A stretch of DNA of 64,000 nucleotides, taken from contig NZ_JBMSEE010000004.1 in NCBI RefSeq assembly GCF_049446155.1, positions 416,777 to 480,776 of the forward strand, in the 5' to 3' direction. Below are positions 1 to 9,350 of the stretch, one piece after another (the first letter of the stretch is position 1; each line of letters starts with the position of its first letter). The position numbers were made by a program, and so were the translations under genes. The DNA comes from Rivibacter sp049446155. GTDB taxonomy: Bacteria; Pseudomonadota; Gammaproteobacteria; Burkholderiales; Burkholderiaceae_C. The notes under the pieces were generated by a model. The model did no database searches and was not told the DNA's origin. It worked only from the letters and a program-made list of their open reading frames with translations.

Positions 1-1
1 C

Positions 2-994
2 CTGACGATGAGCCGCGTCGCGCAAAAGGAAGACCTGGCCGACGCCGCGGTGGTCGAAGGCTTCGCCGCGCGCGTGCGCAACCCGCGCTGGCTGACCGCG
101 CTCTACCTGCTGACCGTGGCCGACATCCGCGGCACCAGCCCCAAGGTCTGGAACGCCTGGAAGGGCAAGCTGCTCGAAGACCTGTACCGCGCCGCGCTGC
201 GTGCGCTGGGCGGCGCGCGGCCCAACCTCGACGCCGAGATCGAGGCGCGCCAGCAGGAGGCGCAGCACGCGCTGAACCTCTACTCGCTGCCGACCGGCAT
301 CGAGCAGCCGCTGTGGGCCACGCTCGAGATCAGCTACTTCGCGCGACACGACGCGGCCGACCTCGCCTGGCACGCACGCTCGCTCTACCAGCACGTGGCC
401 TCGCCGACGCCGGTGGTGCGCGCGCGGCTGTCGAGCGTCGGCGAAGGGCTGCAGGTGCTGGTCTACGCACCCGACCGGCAAGACCTGTTCGCGCGCATCT
501 GCGGCTACTTCGACTACGCGCAGTTCAACATCCTCGACGCCAAGGTCCACACCACCAAGACCGGCTACGCGCTCGACACTTTCCAGGTGATCGCGCCGCA
601 GCTCGAGCAAGGCACCGGCGTCAGCTACCGCGACCTGATCTCGCTGGTGGAAACGCAGCTCTTGCAGGCGCTGGTGACGACCAAGGCGCTGCCCGAACCC
701 AGCCGCGGCCGCCAGTCGCGACGCGTGCGCAGCTTCCCGATCACGCCGCGCGTCTCGCTGCGCCCCGACGAGCGAGCGCAACGCTGGCTGCTCAGCGTCT
801 CGACCAGCGACCGCTCCGGCCTGCTTTATGCGATTGCGCGCGTGCTGGCGCGCCACCAGATCAACCTGCAGCTCGCCAAGGTCTCGACGCTCGGCGAGCG
901 CGTCGAGGACACCTTCCTCGTCGACGGCCCCTCGCTGCAGCTCAGCCGCCAGCAGCTCGAGATCGAAAGCGAACTGCTCGACGCGATCGCCTAG
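2..994 (+). CDS. glnD: GlnD, PII uridylyltransferase (C-terminal part)
   Basis: This is the 3' part of the bifunctional uridylyltransferase/uridylyl-removing enzyme that modifies PII proteins in response to glutamine. The reading frame is open to the left edge, so the ATG at position 8 is internal. The conserved block TVADIRGTSPKVWNAWKGK near the start lies between the HD domain and the ACT domains. Two ACT domains follow, at about residues 145-215 and 262-325 of the visible part, the second containing SDRSGLLYAIARVL. The gene ends in a normal TAG. It is a chromosomal gene outside the ICE, which begins 17 bases downstream of the stop codon, so the coding region is intact. Confidence 0.96.
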   Translation: MTMSRVAQKEDLADAAVVEGFAARVRNPRWLTALYLLTVADIRGTSPKVWNAWKGKLLEDLYRAALRALGGARPNLDAEIEARQQEAQHALNLYSLPTGIEQPLWATLEISYFARHDAADLAWHARSLYQHVASPTPVVRARLSSVGEGLQVLVYAPDRQDLFARICGYFDYAQFNILDAKVHTTKTGYALDTFQVIAPQLEQGTGVSYRDLISLVETQLLQALVTTKALPEPSRGRQSRRVRSFPITPRVSLRPDERAQRWLLSVSTSDRSGLLYAIARVLARHQINLQLAKVSTLGERVEDTFLVDGPSLQLSRQQLEIESELLDAIA

Positions 995-1011
995 AAGAGC
1001 AACTCAGTGCA

Positions 1012-1019
1012 ATGAAAAA
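1012..1019. other. attL core of the Tn4371-like ICE
   Basis: The octamer ATGAAAAA (TTTTTCAT on the other strand) lies just after the glnD stop codon. The same octamer occurs at the far end of the element beside tonB. TTTTTCAT is the known target core of Tn4371-family elements. I therefore place the left boundary here. The following 260 bases up to the first ICE gene hold no gene, only the trb operon terminator. Confidence 0.88.
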
Positions 1020-1226
1020 TGTCCGCTGTCAAGCCTTTGATGCGGACAGGCAGCAACATGAAAGGTCTTGTGGGGCAATAGGTTAGGCCAAAAATCGACC
1101 GTTGCGCGCTCCTACTGCTTTTTAGGCTAGGTGCCACATAGGCGCTTTGCGGTGGCAAGTGTAGGGGCACTCCGGCGAGCCGGGGCGCATCGCTGTTGTA
1201 GCTTCTAGCCTGGTGCAATCCACTCC

Positions 1227-1261
1227 AAAAGCGAAAGCGCAGCCCGTAGGCTGCGCTTTCG
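1227..1261 (-). terminator. Rho-independent terminator of the trb operon
   Basis: A perfect 13-bp stem, CGAAAGCGCAGCC with GGCTGCGCTTTCG, surrounds a 4-base loop. On the minus strand it is followed by CTTTT. It sits about 20 bases past the stop of the last trb-operon gene, at the end of a run of minus-strand genes that are nearly all overlapping or tightly packed. Confidence 0.85.
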
Positions 1262-1280
1262 TCGTGATGAACCAACAAAA

Positions 1281-1532
1281 TCAGGCCTGTTTCGGTTGCA
1301 CGGCCTTCGCCGCCGCCACTGCTCCTTTCCTGAATCCTCGATCCCCAGCCATGAACGCCTCCAGCATGTGCGGGATGAGCGTCGCAGCATCGACCGCCTC
1401 GCCGTAGGTCTGCGCGTGCAGCGCGGCGTAGCGGTCGAGGTCGGCCCGCAGGCTGGCCGGACACGCGAAGGTCAGCTTCGTGGACTCCAGTTTCGGCAGT
1501 GGCCCGAGCCGCAGCTTCTTGCCCGTGCTCAT
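1281..1532 (-). CDS. DUF2274 family protein
   Basis: This 83-residue protein matches the small DUF2274 family that routinely follows trbI in Tn4371-like elements and related conjugative regions. It begins with a basic stretch and is otherwise helical, with the core LTFACPASLRADLDRYAALH. Its ATG overlaps the end of trbI by 4 bases, so it is translated as the last cistron of the trb operon. No signal peptide or membrane segment is visible. Its role is unknown; the fixed position suggests a part in transfer, but that is only inference. Confidence 0.85.
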   Translation of the reverse strand: MSTGKKLRLGPLPKLESTKLTFACPASLRADLDRYAALHAQTYGEAVDAATLIPHMLEAFMAGDRGFRKGAVAAAKAVQPKQA

Positions 1533-2791
1533 CGCATCGCCCCCCTGTTGAAGAACATCGGCTGGTACGGTCGCAGCACCAGGTCACGCTTGACGATGAT
1601 CCGCACCGGCAGGCCCGGCCGCTCGGTCAAGGTCGGCTGGATGTTCATGTTGCGCCGGGTCATCTCCTGGCCGACCTGATTGATGCTGTCCTGCGCGCTG
1701 TCGCGCCCCGCGATCACGATGCGGTTGCCGTCCTGCCGGTTCTCCGGCGCGGCCAACTCGGCACCCACGCCCAGTAGCGTCGTCAGCGCCGCGCCGGCGA
1801 CGATGCGGCTCCAGTGGTAGTCCACGCCATCTTCGAGGCCGGAATAGCCGGCCGGGTCGGTGCCCACAAGGTTGTCGATGGTCAGCGAAGACGTGTCCGG
1901 CAGGATGATCCGGTTCCACACCACCTGCACGCGACTCTGCCCGTAGCTGACCTGGCTGTTGTATTTGCCCATGATGCGCGAGCCTTGCGGGATCAGCAGG
2001 AACTTGCCTGTGGCCGAGTCATAGACCGGCTCCGTCACCGTGGCGATCACGTCGCCCGGCAAGTCCGACTTGATGCCCGTGACGAGCGCCCCGGCGATCA
2101 CCGTGCCAGCCATGACCTGATACGGCGATGCCGGCATTTGCAGGTTGCCGGAATTGCGGGTTTCCGTAGAACCGCCTTTCAGGAACGCCTCCTTCTGGTC
2201 TTGCCGGTTCTGCGTGGCGGTCGGGTCGGCGGGCTGGGCCGCTGTCGAGGCCGGCCCGGCCGCCAGCGGGTCGAAGGCGCTGCCCGGCGCAGCCGCAGGG
2301 GTTTGGGCCGTGGCTGGCGCTGCGGCCTTGCCCTGCTGGCCCGAGCGGAAGAACACCGATGAGGCCGCCGCGGCGTCGGCCTCCTTGCGCAAGGCGTCCT
2401 CTGGGTCGTGGCCGGGCGGCGCATAGGTCGGCGTTACCGGCTGCTGCGAGGCCACGATGGCGGGGCCAAGGTCGCCCGGCAGCGGCGGCCCCAGCTCGGG
2501 CACCTTCTGCGGCAGCTTCGAGTAGTCCGAAGGCAGGCCGTCCAGCCCTTCGGACTTGCTCACGCGATCGACGTTGTAAAGCTCGGTCTGCTCGCCCGCG
2601 CCCCGCCGGTGCGGCTGCAATGACCAGATAGTCGCACCCAGCACGGCGACCGACAGGCCGCCCATGAGCATCGCCAGCGTGCGCCGGTTCAGGCGAGTGA
2701 CCGGGCGCGGCTGGGCGCGCAGCGCCACCGCCTCGGGCGCGACCTTGCCCGCCTGCGGCGCGGCACGGTCGGGGGTGTCGTCCTTGCTCAT
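1529..2791 (-). CDS. trbI: TrbI, VirB10-like type IV secretion protein
   Basis: TrbI is the VirB10-type protein of the mating-pair formation apparatus, spanning the inner membrane and reaching the outer-membrane core complex. The 420-residue product has a short cytoplasmic N-terminus, one membrane segment at about residues 38-57, a long Pro/Ala-rich periplasmic linker and a conserved C-terminal VirB10 domain from about residue 215. The conserved part includes GDVIATVTEPVYDSATGKFL and LIPQGSRIMGKYNSQVSYGQ. It starts 2 bases after the trbG stop and overlaps the DUF2274 gene, so it is firmly within the trb operon. Confidence 0.96.
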   Translation of the reverse strand: MSKDDTPDRAAPQAGKVAPEAVALRAQPRPVTRLNRRTLAMLMGGLSVAVLGATIWSLQPHRRGAGEQTELYNVDRVSKSEGLDGLPSDYSKLPQKVPELGPPLPGDLGPAIVASQQPVTPTYAPPGHDPEDALRKEADAAAASSVFFRSGQQGKAAAPATAQTPAAAPGSAFDPLAAGPASTAAQPADPTATQNRQDQKEAFLKGGSTETRNSGNLQMPASPYQVMAGTVIAGALVTGIKSDLPGDVIATVTEPVYDSATGKFLLIPQGSRIMGKYNSQVSYGQSRVQVVWNRIILPDTSSLTIDNLVGTDPAGYSGLEDGVDYHWSRIVAGAALTTLLGVGAELAAPENRQDGNRIVIAGRDSAQDSINQVGQEMTRRNMNIQPTLTERPGLPVRIIVKRDLVLRPYQPMFFNRGAMR

Positions 2792-2793
2792 GG

Positions 2794-3783
2794 TCAGTTC
2801 CTCCGGGTGCCGTCCGTGCGCTCGATCCGCACCACGTCGCCCTTGTCGCCGCCCAGGCGCAGCTCCGCCGCGCCAAAGAGGCGATCCACGATGTAGTACG
2901 GCGCGCGGAAGCGGTAGTTCACCAGTTGCCCGTCGCCCTGCGCACCGATCACGAACAGCGGCGGCAGCTCGCCTTGCGCGATGCCGGCGGGGAACTGGAT
3001 ATAGACCTTCTCGCCGTCATCGAAGGCGCGCAGCGGCTTCCACGGCGGATTGCTGCCGCTGACCGCGTAGCGGAAGCGGATCTTCTCCAGCGACAAGCCG
3101 GTATCAACAGGCGCGGCGGTGCTGGCCGCCTGCGCCTGGCGCTGCAAGGCCAGCATCTTGTCCTTCGGGTACTCCCAGGAAACCGAGGCCATCCATGTCT
3201 TTTCGGTCGAGGTCAGCTCCAGCAGGTAGGTGCGCCGGCTGGTGGTGATGACCAGATTCGTCTTGAGGCCCGAGCGGATGGGCTTGACCATCACGTTCAC
3301 GCGCAGCGCATCACCGCTGCCGCTGGACGTGTCGCCCACGATCCAGCGCACCGTGTCGCCCGCGGCGACCGTCACCAGTTCCTCGCCGGGCTGGAGCGCG
3401 ATCACGGTCACGCGGCCCACGGCCGCATAGACCTGATACAGCGCGCCATCGGTGAAGGGCCACACCTGAATCGCATTGACGTAGCCCTCGCGCGTGGGCG
3501 CGATGCGCGCCTCGGCATTGGCACGCGAGACGCGCACAGTTTCGTCGGCCGGTTCCGGCACGGGCTTGGCGGCCTCGGCTTCGGGCAACGGCTTCAACTG
3601 CGCCGGCAGCGCCAGCGGCTCGGGCACCTTGACCACTTCCACCGGCGCGGGCGGCTCCGGCAGCGGCTGGGCCTGCACCGGCTCATCGAGCGAGATGGCC
3701 GGCGGCGGCTTGCCCTGTGTGGCGCAGCCCGCCAAGGCAACGAGCATCAACGGCAAAGCGTAAAAGCGGAAAGACAGGTTCAT
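2794..3783 (-). CDS. trbG: TrbG, VirB9-like conjugation protein
   Basis: TrbG is the VirB9-like outer-membrane core component of the conjugative type IV secretion system. The 329-residue precursor has a lipoprotein signal ending LVALAGC, with Cys20 as the expected lipidation site. A proline-rich linker spans about residues 25-80, and a VirB9/CagX domain from about residue 95 contains AVGRVTVIALQPGEEL and WIVGDT. The gene overlaps trbF by 4 bases and is followed by trbI after 2 bases, the usual trbF-G-I order. Confidence 0.96.
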   Translation of the reverse strand: MNLSFRFYALPLMLVALAGCATQGKPPPAISLDEPVQAQPLPEPPAPVEVVKVPEPLALPAQLKPLPEAEAAKPVPEPADETVRVSRANAEARIAPTREGYVNAIQVWPFTDGALYQVYAAVGRVTVIALQPGEELVTVAAGDTVRWIVGDTSSGSGDALRVNVMVKPIRSGLKTNLVITTSRRTYLLELTSTEKTWMASVSWEYPKDKMLALQRQAQAASTAAPVDTGLSLEKIRFRYAVSGSNPPWKPLRAFDDGEKVYIQFPAGIAQGELPPLFVIGAQGDGQLVNYRFRAPYYIVDRLFGAAELRLGGDKGDVVRIERTDGTRRN

Positions 3784-4484
3784 GGTTTTGCTCCTTCGGA
3801 AGAATCCAGCTCACGGCTCCACGACAGGCCGTTGACGTAGATGCCCAGGGGGTTCTTGCGCAGGCGCTGTTCGGTGCGCGGGGTCTGCTGCACGATGGAA
3901 ATCACGGCGTTCCAGCGTTCAGTGCCCGCCGCGGCGCCGTTGACGAAGCGCCGTTCCGTCCAGCGCACGTTGAAAGACGTGTCGCTGGCGCGGGTCACGC
4001 TGGTTATCTGCACCGTGACGGATTCCTTGCCGATACGCGCGAACGGGTCGTTGGTGCGCGCGTAGTCGTTGAGCACCACGGCGCCCTTGTCGGTGGTGTA
4101 GTCGTAGGCGTCGAGCCAGTTCTGGCGCACGACAATGGGGTCGATGGACAGCGAGCGCACCAGCTCGATGAAGCGGCCCAGGTGGTAGGCCACTTGTGCA
4201 TCGCTGGGCCGGTACGGCGTGGCGGCTTCGCCGACGGCGCGCACTTGGCCCGCGTTGTCCACCTCCACCACGTAGGGCGTGACGATGGATTGCGCGGAGC
4301 GCCACACCAGGCCGCCGGCCATCAGCAGCGCCAGCAGCAGGCAGCCGAAAGCCATCAGCCGCCAGTTCTTCGCTTGCACGCGGGACGAACCGATGCGCTC
4401 GTCCCACACTTGCGCGGCGGATTGATACGGGGTCGCAGGCTGCGGCGTGTCGGCATAGCGCACCTGCGGGCGTTTGAATCGCAT
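3780..4484 (-). CDS. trbF: TrbF, VirB8-like conjugation protein
   Basis: TrbF is a VirB8-like inner-membrane scaffold of the mating-pair apparatus. The 234-residue protein has a soluble N-terminus, one membrane segment at about residues 43-61 and a periplasmic NTF2-like domain. Characteristic parts are YVVEVDNAGQVRAVGEA and FNVRWTERRFVNG. It begins 18 bases after trbL and overlaps trbG, consistent with one transcript. Length and position are normal for the family. Confidence 0.95.
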   Translation of the reverse strand: MRFKRPQVRYADTPQPATPYQSAAQVWDERIGSSRVQAKNWRLMAFGCLLLALLMAGGLVWRSAQSIVTPYVVEVDNAGQVRAVGEAATPYRPSDAQVAYHLGRFIELVRSLSIDPIVVRQNWLDAYDYTTDKGAVVLNDYARTNDPFARIGKESVTVQITSVTRASDTSFNVRWTERRFVNGAAAGTERWNAVISIVQQTPRTEQRLRKNPLGIYVNGLSWSRELDSSEGAKP

Positions 4485-4502
4485 GGGTGTTCTCCTTGAA
4501 GA

Positions 4503-5846
4503 TCAGGAATCGGAATCGCGCAGGCTCGGCCCTTGGCTGGAACTGCCGCCGTCGCCACCGCGCAGCGTGTGGGCGGCGGTCGTCGCGGCATGGGTGAGCT
4601 GTTGGCGTCGGTGCAGGCGCTTGGCCCAGGCCGGTTGCTCCTGCGGTGCTGACGGCGGCGCATCGCCACTCGCTGGGGACGCGGCTGCTGGCGCATCGGT
4701 GCTGAACGCAGCGGCAGCGCGATCGCGGATCGAGCGCGCGCCTTGCGCCACCTTCTGCCCGGCCGCCTGTGCGCCGGTCTTGGCGACGTTGCCCACGCCG
4801 GCGGCTGCGCCCTTGAGGCCGCCGCCAGCAGAAGCGGAACCAGCCTGAAACGCGGACTTCGCGCTGCTGGCGGCCCCGGCGGCGGCACGCGCGCCGCTAC
4901 CGGCCAGCTTGGCGGCAGCCGGGGCCATGCGCGCGCCGGCAGCGACGGCGCCACCAACGCCCGTGGCCGCAGCGCCCACGGCAACGGCGGTGCCGGCCGC
5001 GCCCAGCACGGCGCCGGCCATCGCGCCCGCGCCGAGTTGCGGGCCGCCCGATACCAGCCCGGTCGCAATGCCTGGCCCGAAGATGCCCAGCGCCAGCAGG
5101 GTCAGCGAGGCCAGCATGACGACGACCGAATGGTCGATGGACGGCTCGGCCGGTTGCACCTGAAACTCGGCGAACAAGCCCGAGCCGATGCCCACGATGA
5201 CGGCCAGCACCAGCACCTTGATGCCCGACGACACCACGTTGCCCAGCACCTTTTCGGCGAGGAACGCGGTCTTGTTCCAAAGGGCGAACGGCACCAGCAC
5301 GAAGCCCGCGAGCGTCGTCAATTTGAACTCGATCAGCGTGATGAAAAGCTGGATCGCCAACACGAAGAAGCACAGCAGGACGATCAGCCAGGCGAGGAAC
5401 ATTACGACGATGGGCGTGATGTTCACGAACACCTCGGGAAAGCCCGCCATGTCGCCGATCTGATCGAGGATCGGCGCTCCGGCGTCGATGCCGATCTTGG
5501 CCAGCCTTCCCGGATGCAGGAAGTTCTCCATGCTCAAGGTCGAGCCGCTGGCCGTCAGGCCCAGCCCGGCGAAGGAGCGGAACACGATGCCGGCCAGCCA
5601 GTTGAAGTTGCCGATGATGTAGGCGAAGGCACCGACGTAGAGCACCTTGCGGATCAGCTTGGCGATCACGTCTTCGCCCTGGCCGGTGGCATGGCTCATC
5701 GCCCAGAACAGCCCGGCGATCGTCATGTCGATGACGATCAGCGTGGCGGTCAGAAACGCCACCTCGCCATGCAGCAGGCCAAACCCCGAGTCGATGTAGC
5801 GCGAGAACGTATCGAGGAAGCGGTCGATGATGGTTACGTCATTCAT
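4503..5846 (-). CDS. trbL: TrbL, VirB6-like conjugation protein
   Basis: TrbL is the polytopic inner-membrane protein (VirB6 type) of the conjugation machine. The 447-residue product has about six hydrophobic segments in the first 280 residues. The C-terminal tail is long, soluble and very rich in Ala, Gly and Ser, as is usual for TrbL. The first four bases overlap the end of the trbK-like gene. The tail sequence is low in complexity and poorly conserved, so only the N-terminal two thirds support the family call. Confidence 0.94.
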   Translation of the reverse strand: MNDVTIIDRFLDTFSRYIDSGFGLLHGEVAFLTATLIVIDMTIAGLFWAMSHATGQGEDVIAKLIRKVLYVGAFAYIIGNFNWLAGIVFRSFAGLGLTASGSTLSMENFLHPGRLAKIGIDAGAPILDQIGDMAGFPEVFVNITPIVVMFLAWLIVLLCFFVLAIQLFITLIEFKLTTLAGFVLVPFALWNKTAFLAEKVLGNVVSSGIKVLVLAVIVGIGSGLFAEFQVQPAEPSIDHSVVVMLASLTLLALGIFGPGIATGLVSGGPQLGAGAMAGAVLGAAGTAVAVGAAATGVGGAVAAGARMAPAAAKLAGSGARAAAGAASSAKSAFQAGSASAGGGLKGAAAGVGNVAKTGAQAAGQKVAQGARSIRDRAAAAFSTDAPAAASPASGDAPPSAPQEQPAWAKRLHRRQQLTHAATTAAHTLRGGDGGSSSQGPSLRDSDS

Positions 5847-6145
5847 GGCGAGTTCTCCTGCCCAGGCCCGTTGTCATCGGCAGCGGGTTCATCGAAGCTG
5901 GGTGGGATCGGCGGCAGGTCGGCGAGCGTCTGGTACTCGCCGGGGCCGGCCTTGCCGGAGAGAAAGCGGCGCAGGTCGGCTCGGGCCACCTGCGCGCAGA
6001 ACGCGCCGCCGTGCTCGCCCGCGCGGCATTGCGCGCGTAGCGCGTGCAGCCGGGACGGGTCGGCGGCCAGCGCGTCCACCGAAGGCGGCCGGCCGCACCC
6101 GGCCAACAGGGAAGCGAGAGCGAACAGGACGGGCGCGTTCTTCAT
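5843..6145 (-). CDS. trbK: TrbK-like entry exclusion lipoprotein
   Basis: This 100-residue precursor has a lipoprotein signal ending ASLLAGC, with Cys17 lipidated. Its position between trbJ and trbL is where trbK, the entry-exclusion gene, lies in this family. A compact block, LRAQCRAG followed by FCAQVARADLRRF, holds two cysteines. Entry exclusion stops redundant conjugation into a cell that already carries the element. The same two-cysteine block occurs in the EexN-like protein encoded at 18821-19099, so this ICE has two related exclusion-type lipoproteins. Confidence 0.85.
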   Translation of the reverse strand: MKNAPVLFALASLLAGCGRPPSVDALAADPSRLHALRAQCRAGEHGGAFCAQVARADLRRFLSGKAGPGEYQTLADLPPIPPSFDEPAADDNGPGQENSP

Positions 6146-6156
6146 GGCCGCACCCG

Positions 6157-6885
6157 TCAGGGGTTGTAGAAGTTGACGGGCTGCGGCGTGTACGGCGTGC
6201 CGCTGCCCAGGAAGCGCCGCGTCACTTCGCGCCCGCGCTCGGTGGCTGCGGCCTGCCGCGCCAGCTCCAGTGCGGTGGCTCGGTCTTGCGTGATCTGGAG
6301 CCGCTGCGACTGGATCGACTGCTTGGCCTGCAAGGCGAGCAACTGGTTCATGGCCTGCATCGCCTGCAACGCGCCTTCGGCCGATTGGCTCTTGCCCACG
6401 AGGTCGGCCAGCACGGTTTCGTCAACGCCCAGGTTCTGCGACACCTGCGCCTGCATCTGCATGGTGGTCTGCAAGCCGTTGAGCGTGTTCTTCCAACGCT
6501 CCTGCGTGTCGCGGTACATCTGGTCGCCACTGACGGTGGCCGCGTACTGCTCGGGGTACAGGCGCGCGAACTCCTGATCCAGATTCGTCACGTCGTAGGC
6601 CAAGCCCTTCGCCTGGGCGATCAGCCGCTCGGTCGTCGCCAGGTTGGTGCGCAACTGGCCGACCACGCTGGACGGCAGGCTGGCGAGGTTGCGCGCCTGG
6701 TTCATCAGCATCTGCGCTTCGTTCTGGAGCTGCTGGATCTGGTTGTTGATCTGCTCCAGCGTGCGAATCGCGGTCAGCGTGTTCTGCACGAGGTTCGTGG
6801 GGTCGATCACGACCCATTGCGCGTGTACGGTGGAAACGGTGCAAAGCATGGCCGCGACGGCAGCGGCGATGAGTCGCTTTTTCAT
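6157..6885 (-). CDS. trbJ: TrbJ, VirB5-like conjugation protein
   Basis: TrbJ is the periplasmic VirB5-type protein thought to sit at the tip or base of the conjugative pilus. The 242-residue precursor has a classical signal peptide with likely cleavage after THVHA-like residues at about position 22. The mature part is mostly helical and coiled-coil, rich in Gln (RTLEQINNQIQQLQNEAQML), as expected. The start overlaps the end of trbE by 4 bases. It ends with a short proline-containing tail (TPYTPQPVNFYNP). Confidence 0.95.
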   Translation of the reverse strand: MKKRLIAAAVAAMLCTVSTVHAQWVVIDPTNLVQNTLTAIRTLEQINNQIQQLQNEAQMLMNQARNLASLPSSVVGQLRTNLATTERLIAQAKGLAYDVTNLDQEFARLYPEQYAATVSGDQMYRDTQERWKNTLNGLQTTMQMQAQVSQNLGVDETVLADLVGKSQSAEGALQAMQAMNQLLALQAKQSIQSQRLQITQDRATALELARQAAATERGREVTRRFLGSGTPYTPQPVNFYNP

Positions 6886-9341
6886 GGCTGGTTCTCCTGT
6901 GGGTAGTCGGCGGTACGGAGGAAATCCGGCGTGAGGCCGGAGAACAAGGGCAGCAGGTCAGCCGCCCAATCGAGGCCGCGATGGCGCAGCCAGGCGCCGG
7001 CGAAACCGGGGGTACCGGCGTCCAGCCGCACGCGGTCTATGTCGAGCTGGTCTTGCGGCGTGGAAGCGCCTACGAACGCGAGCGCAGCCGCCCCCAGGTC
7101 GAGGTCGAACAGGCGGTTTCCGAGGCGGGATTGGTAGTAGTAGTCGCGCTTCGGAACTGCCGTGGCGACGATTTCGATCTGGCGGTTGTTGAGGCCGAAG
7201 CCCTGATAGATCGTCTTGATCTGCGGCTCGGTCGCCTGCGGGTTCGGCAGGAAGATGCGGCTCGCGCAGCTTTCGACGATCGCGGGCGCGATGCTCGAAT
7301 CCTTGATGTCCGCGAGCGACTGCGTGGCGAAGATGACGCTGACGTTTTTCTTGCGCAGCGTCTTGAGCCATTGGCGGATGCGCGCTGCAAACACTGGGTC
7401 ATCGAGAAACAACCAGGCTTCATCGAGGATCAGCAGCGTGGGCGCACCGTCGAAGCGTTCATCGAAACGCGCAAAGAGGTAATGCAGCACGGCCATGACG
7501 GCGGCCTTGCTGTGCATCAGCTCCTCCATCTCGAAACCCTGCACGTCCGCCATGCCCAGCCGGTCGTGGTCGGCGTCCAGCAGCTTGCCGTGTGCGCCGC
7601 CCAACACATAGGGCGACAAGGCTTGGCGCAGCGCGTTCGATTGCAGCAGCACTGACAAGCCGGTCATGGTGCGCTGCTCCACCGGCGCACCAGCGAGGCT
7701 GCCGAGTGCCGACCAGATAGCCGCCTTCTCGTCCGGGCCGACGGCCACGCCTTCGTGCAGCAAGCGGCCTTCGATCCATTCGGCCGCCCAGGTGCGGTAG
7801 CCGTCGCGGTCAATGCGTGCCAACGGCTGGAAGGCGATTTCGCCATCCATGCCCAGGTCGTAGTGCTCGCCGCCCAGCCCGAGAACAGTGGCGCGCATCG
7901 AGCGCCCCATATCGAACGCGAAGATGCGCGAGCCGCGATAGCGGCGGAACTGCATCGCCAGCGTGGCAAGCAAGACCGACTTGCCCATGCCCGTCGGGCC
8001 GGCGACCAGCGTGTGGCCCACGTCGCCGATGTGCGTCACCAGCCGGAACGGCGTCGCGCCATCGGTGCGGGTGACGATCAGCGGCGGGCCGTCCAAGTGG
8101 TCGTTCTTCTCCGGCCCGGCCCATACCGCCGACACCGGCATCATGTGCGCCAGATTGAGGGTCGAGATGATCGGCTGCCGGACATTCGCATAGGCGTTGC
8201 CGGGAAGCGAGGACAGCCACGCATCCACGGCATTGAGCGTTTCGGGGATGGTCACAAACCCGCGCCCCTGGATGACGCGCTCCACCATCCGCAGCTTCTC
8301 GTCGGCTGCGCCGGCGTCCTCGTCCATGACGGTGACGGTCGCCGTCAGGTAGCCGAAGGCGACTTGATCGCTGCCCAGCTCCTGCAAGGCGGCATCCGCA
8401 TCGGCGGCCTTGTTGCTGGCATCGGTATCGACCAGCGGGCTTTCCTGCTGGAAGATCGTTTCGCGCAGCAGCGCGATGACGTTCTTGCGCTTGGCGAACC
8501 ACTGGCGGCGCAGACGCCCCAATTCCCGTTCCGCCTCGGATTTGTCGAGGCACAGAAAGCGCGTACTCCAGCGATACCCAAATCCCAGGCGGTTGAGGTC
8601 GTCCAGAATCCCCGGCCAGGTCGAGGTCGGAAAGCCCCGCACCGACACCACGCGCAGGTGCCGGTCGCCCAGCATGGGCGCCAGGCCGCCGACCAGCGGC
8701 GAATCAGTCAGTAGCGCGTCGATGTGGAACGGCACTTCGGGCACCGCCAGCCGATCGCGCCGCGTCGATACCGTGGCGTGCAGGTACGTCAGCGTCTGGC
8801 TGTCGTCCAGCCAGGAGATTTCCGGCATCACGCCATCGAGCAGATCAAAGACCCGATCCGTCTCCGCCACGAAGGCGGTCAGGCGCTCACGCCAGTCCAC
8901 GCCCTCGGTGGGCCGGTTCTCGTACAGCATTCCCGCTGCACGGGCACGCGATTCTTCGGGCGGCAGGTACACCAGCGTCAGGTGATAGCCGCTCTCGAAG
9001 TGGTTGTCGGATTCCTCGAACGCTGCACGGCGTTCCTCGTCCACCAGCCACGAAAGCGGCTCGGAAAACTCGGAGTGAGGATAGTCGGCGGCGGCGCGGC
9101 GCTCGGCCTCGATGAACAGCGCCCAGCCCGAACCCAGCCGGCGCAGCGCGTTGTTCAAGCGCGCCGACGTGGCGATCAGCTCGCCTTGCGTGGCGCTGTC
9201 GAGGTCAGGACCGCGAAACCGGGCCGTGCGCTGGAAACTGCCGTCCTTGTTCAAGACGACACCCGGCGCGACCAGCCCGGCCCAGGGCAGCCAGTCGGCG
9301 AGCAGCGTGGGCCGCTGGCGGTATTCGGCGAGGTTCAGCAT
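6882..9341 (-). CDS. trbE: TrbE, VirB4 ATPase
   Basis: TrbE is the VirB4-type ATPase that powers pilus assembly and substrate transport. The 819-residue protein has an N-terminal CagE/TrbE domain and a C-terminal AAA+ domain. Walker A is GPTGMGKS at residues 448-455 and Walker B is LLILDEAWLF at about residue 645. Length is normal. It lies between trbD and trbJ, 9 bases after the trbD stop, and overlaps trbJ, so translation is coupled. Confidence 0.97.
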   Translation of the reverse strand: MLNLAEYRQRPTLLADWLPWAGLVAPGVVLNKDGSFQRTARFRGPDLDSATQGELIATSARLNNALRRLGSGWALFIEAERRAAADYPHSEFSEPLSWLVDEERRAAFEESDNHFESGYHLTLVYLPPEESRARAAGMLYENRPTEGVDWRERLTAFVAETDRVFDLLDGVMPEISWLDDSQTLTYLHATVSTRRDRLAVPEVPFHIDALLTDSPLVGGLAPMLGDRHLRVVSVRGFPTSTWPGILDDLNRLGFGYRWSTRFLCLDKSEAERELGRLRRQWFAKRKNVIALLRETIFQQESPLVDTDASNKAADADAALQELGSDQVAFGYLTATVTVMDEDAGAADEKLRMVERVIQGRGFVTIPETLNAVDAWLSSLPGNAYANVRQPIISTLNLAHMMPVSAVWAGPEKNDHLDGPPLIVTRTDGATPFRLVTHIGDVGHTLVAGPTGMGKSVLLATLAMQFRRYRGSRIFAFDMGRSMRATVLGLGGEHYDLGMDGEIAFQPLARIDRDGYRTWAAEWIEGRLLHEGVAVGPDEKAAIWSALGSLAGAPVEQRTMTGLSVLLQSNALRQALSPYVLGGAHGKLLDADHDRLGMADVQGFEMEELMHSKAAVMAVLHYLFARFDERFDGAPTLLILDEAWLFLDDPVFAARIRQWLKTLRKKNVSVIFATQSLADIKDSSIAPAIVESCASRIFLPNPQATEPQIKTIYQGFGLNNRQIEIVATAVPKRDYYYQSRLGNRLFDLDLGAAALAFVGASTPQDQLDIDRVRLDAGTPGFAGAWLRHRGLDWAADLLPLFSGLTPDFLRTADYPQENQP

Positions 9342-9350
9342 GGCATCACC

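Noticed and set aside
1012..1019. A tRNA gene as the integration site
   Set aside because: The junction lies between glnD and tonB and no tRNA-like sequence is visible on either side.
4743..6176. Long plus-strand open frame opposite trbL and trbK
   Set aside because: It is antisense to trbL, whose product has a clear family match; the frame is open only because of high GC content and codon bias.
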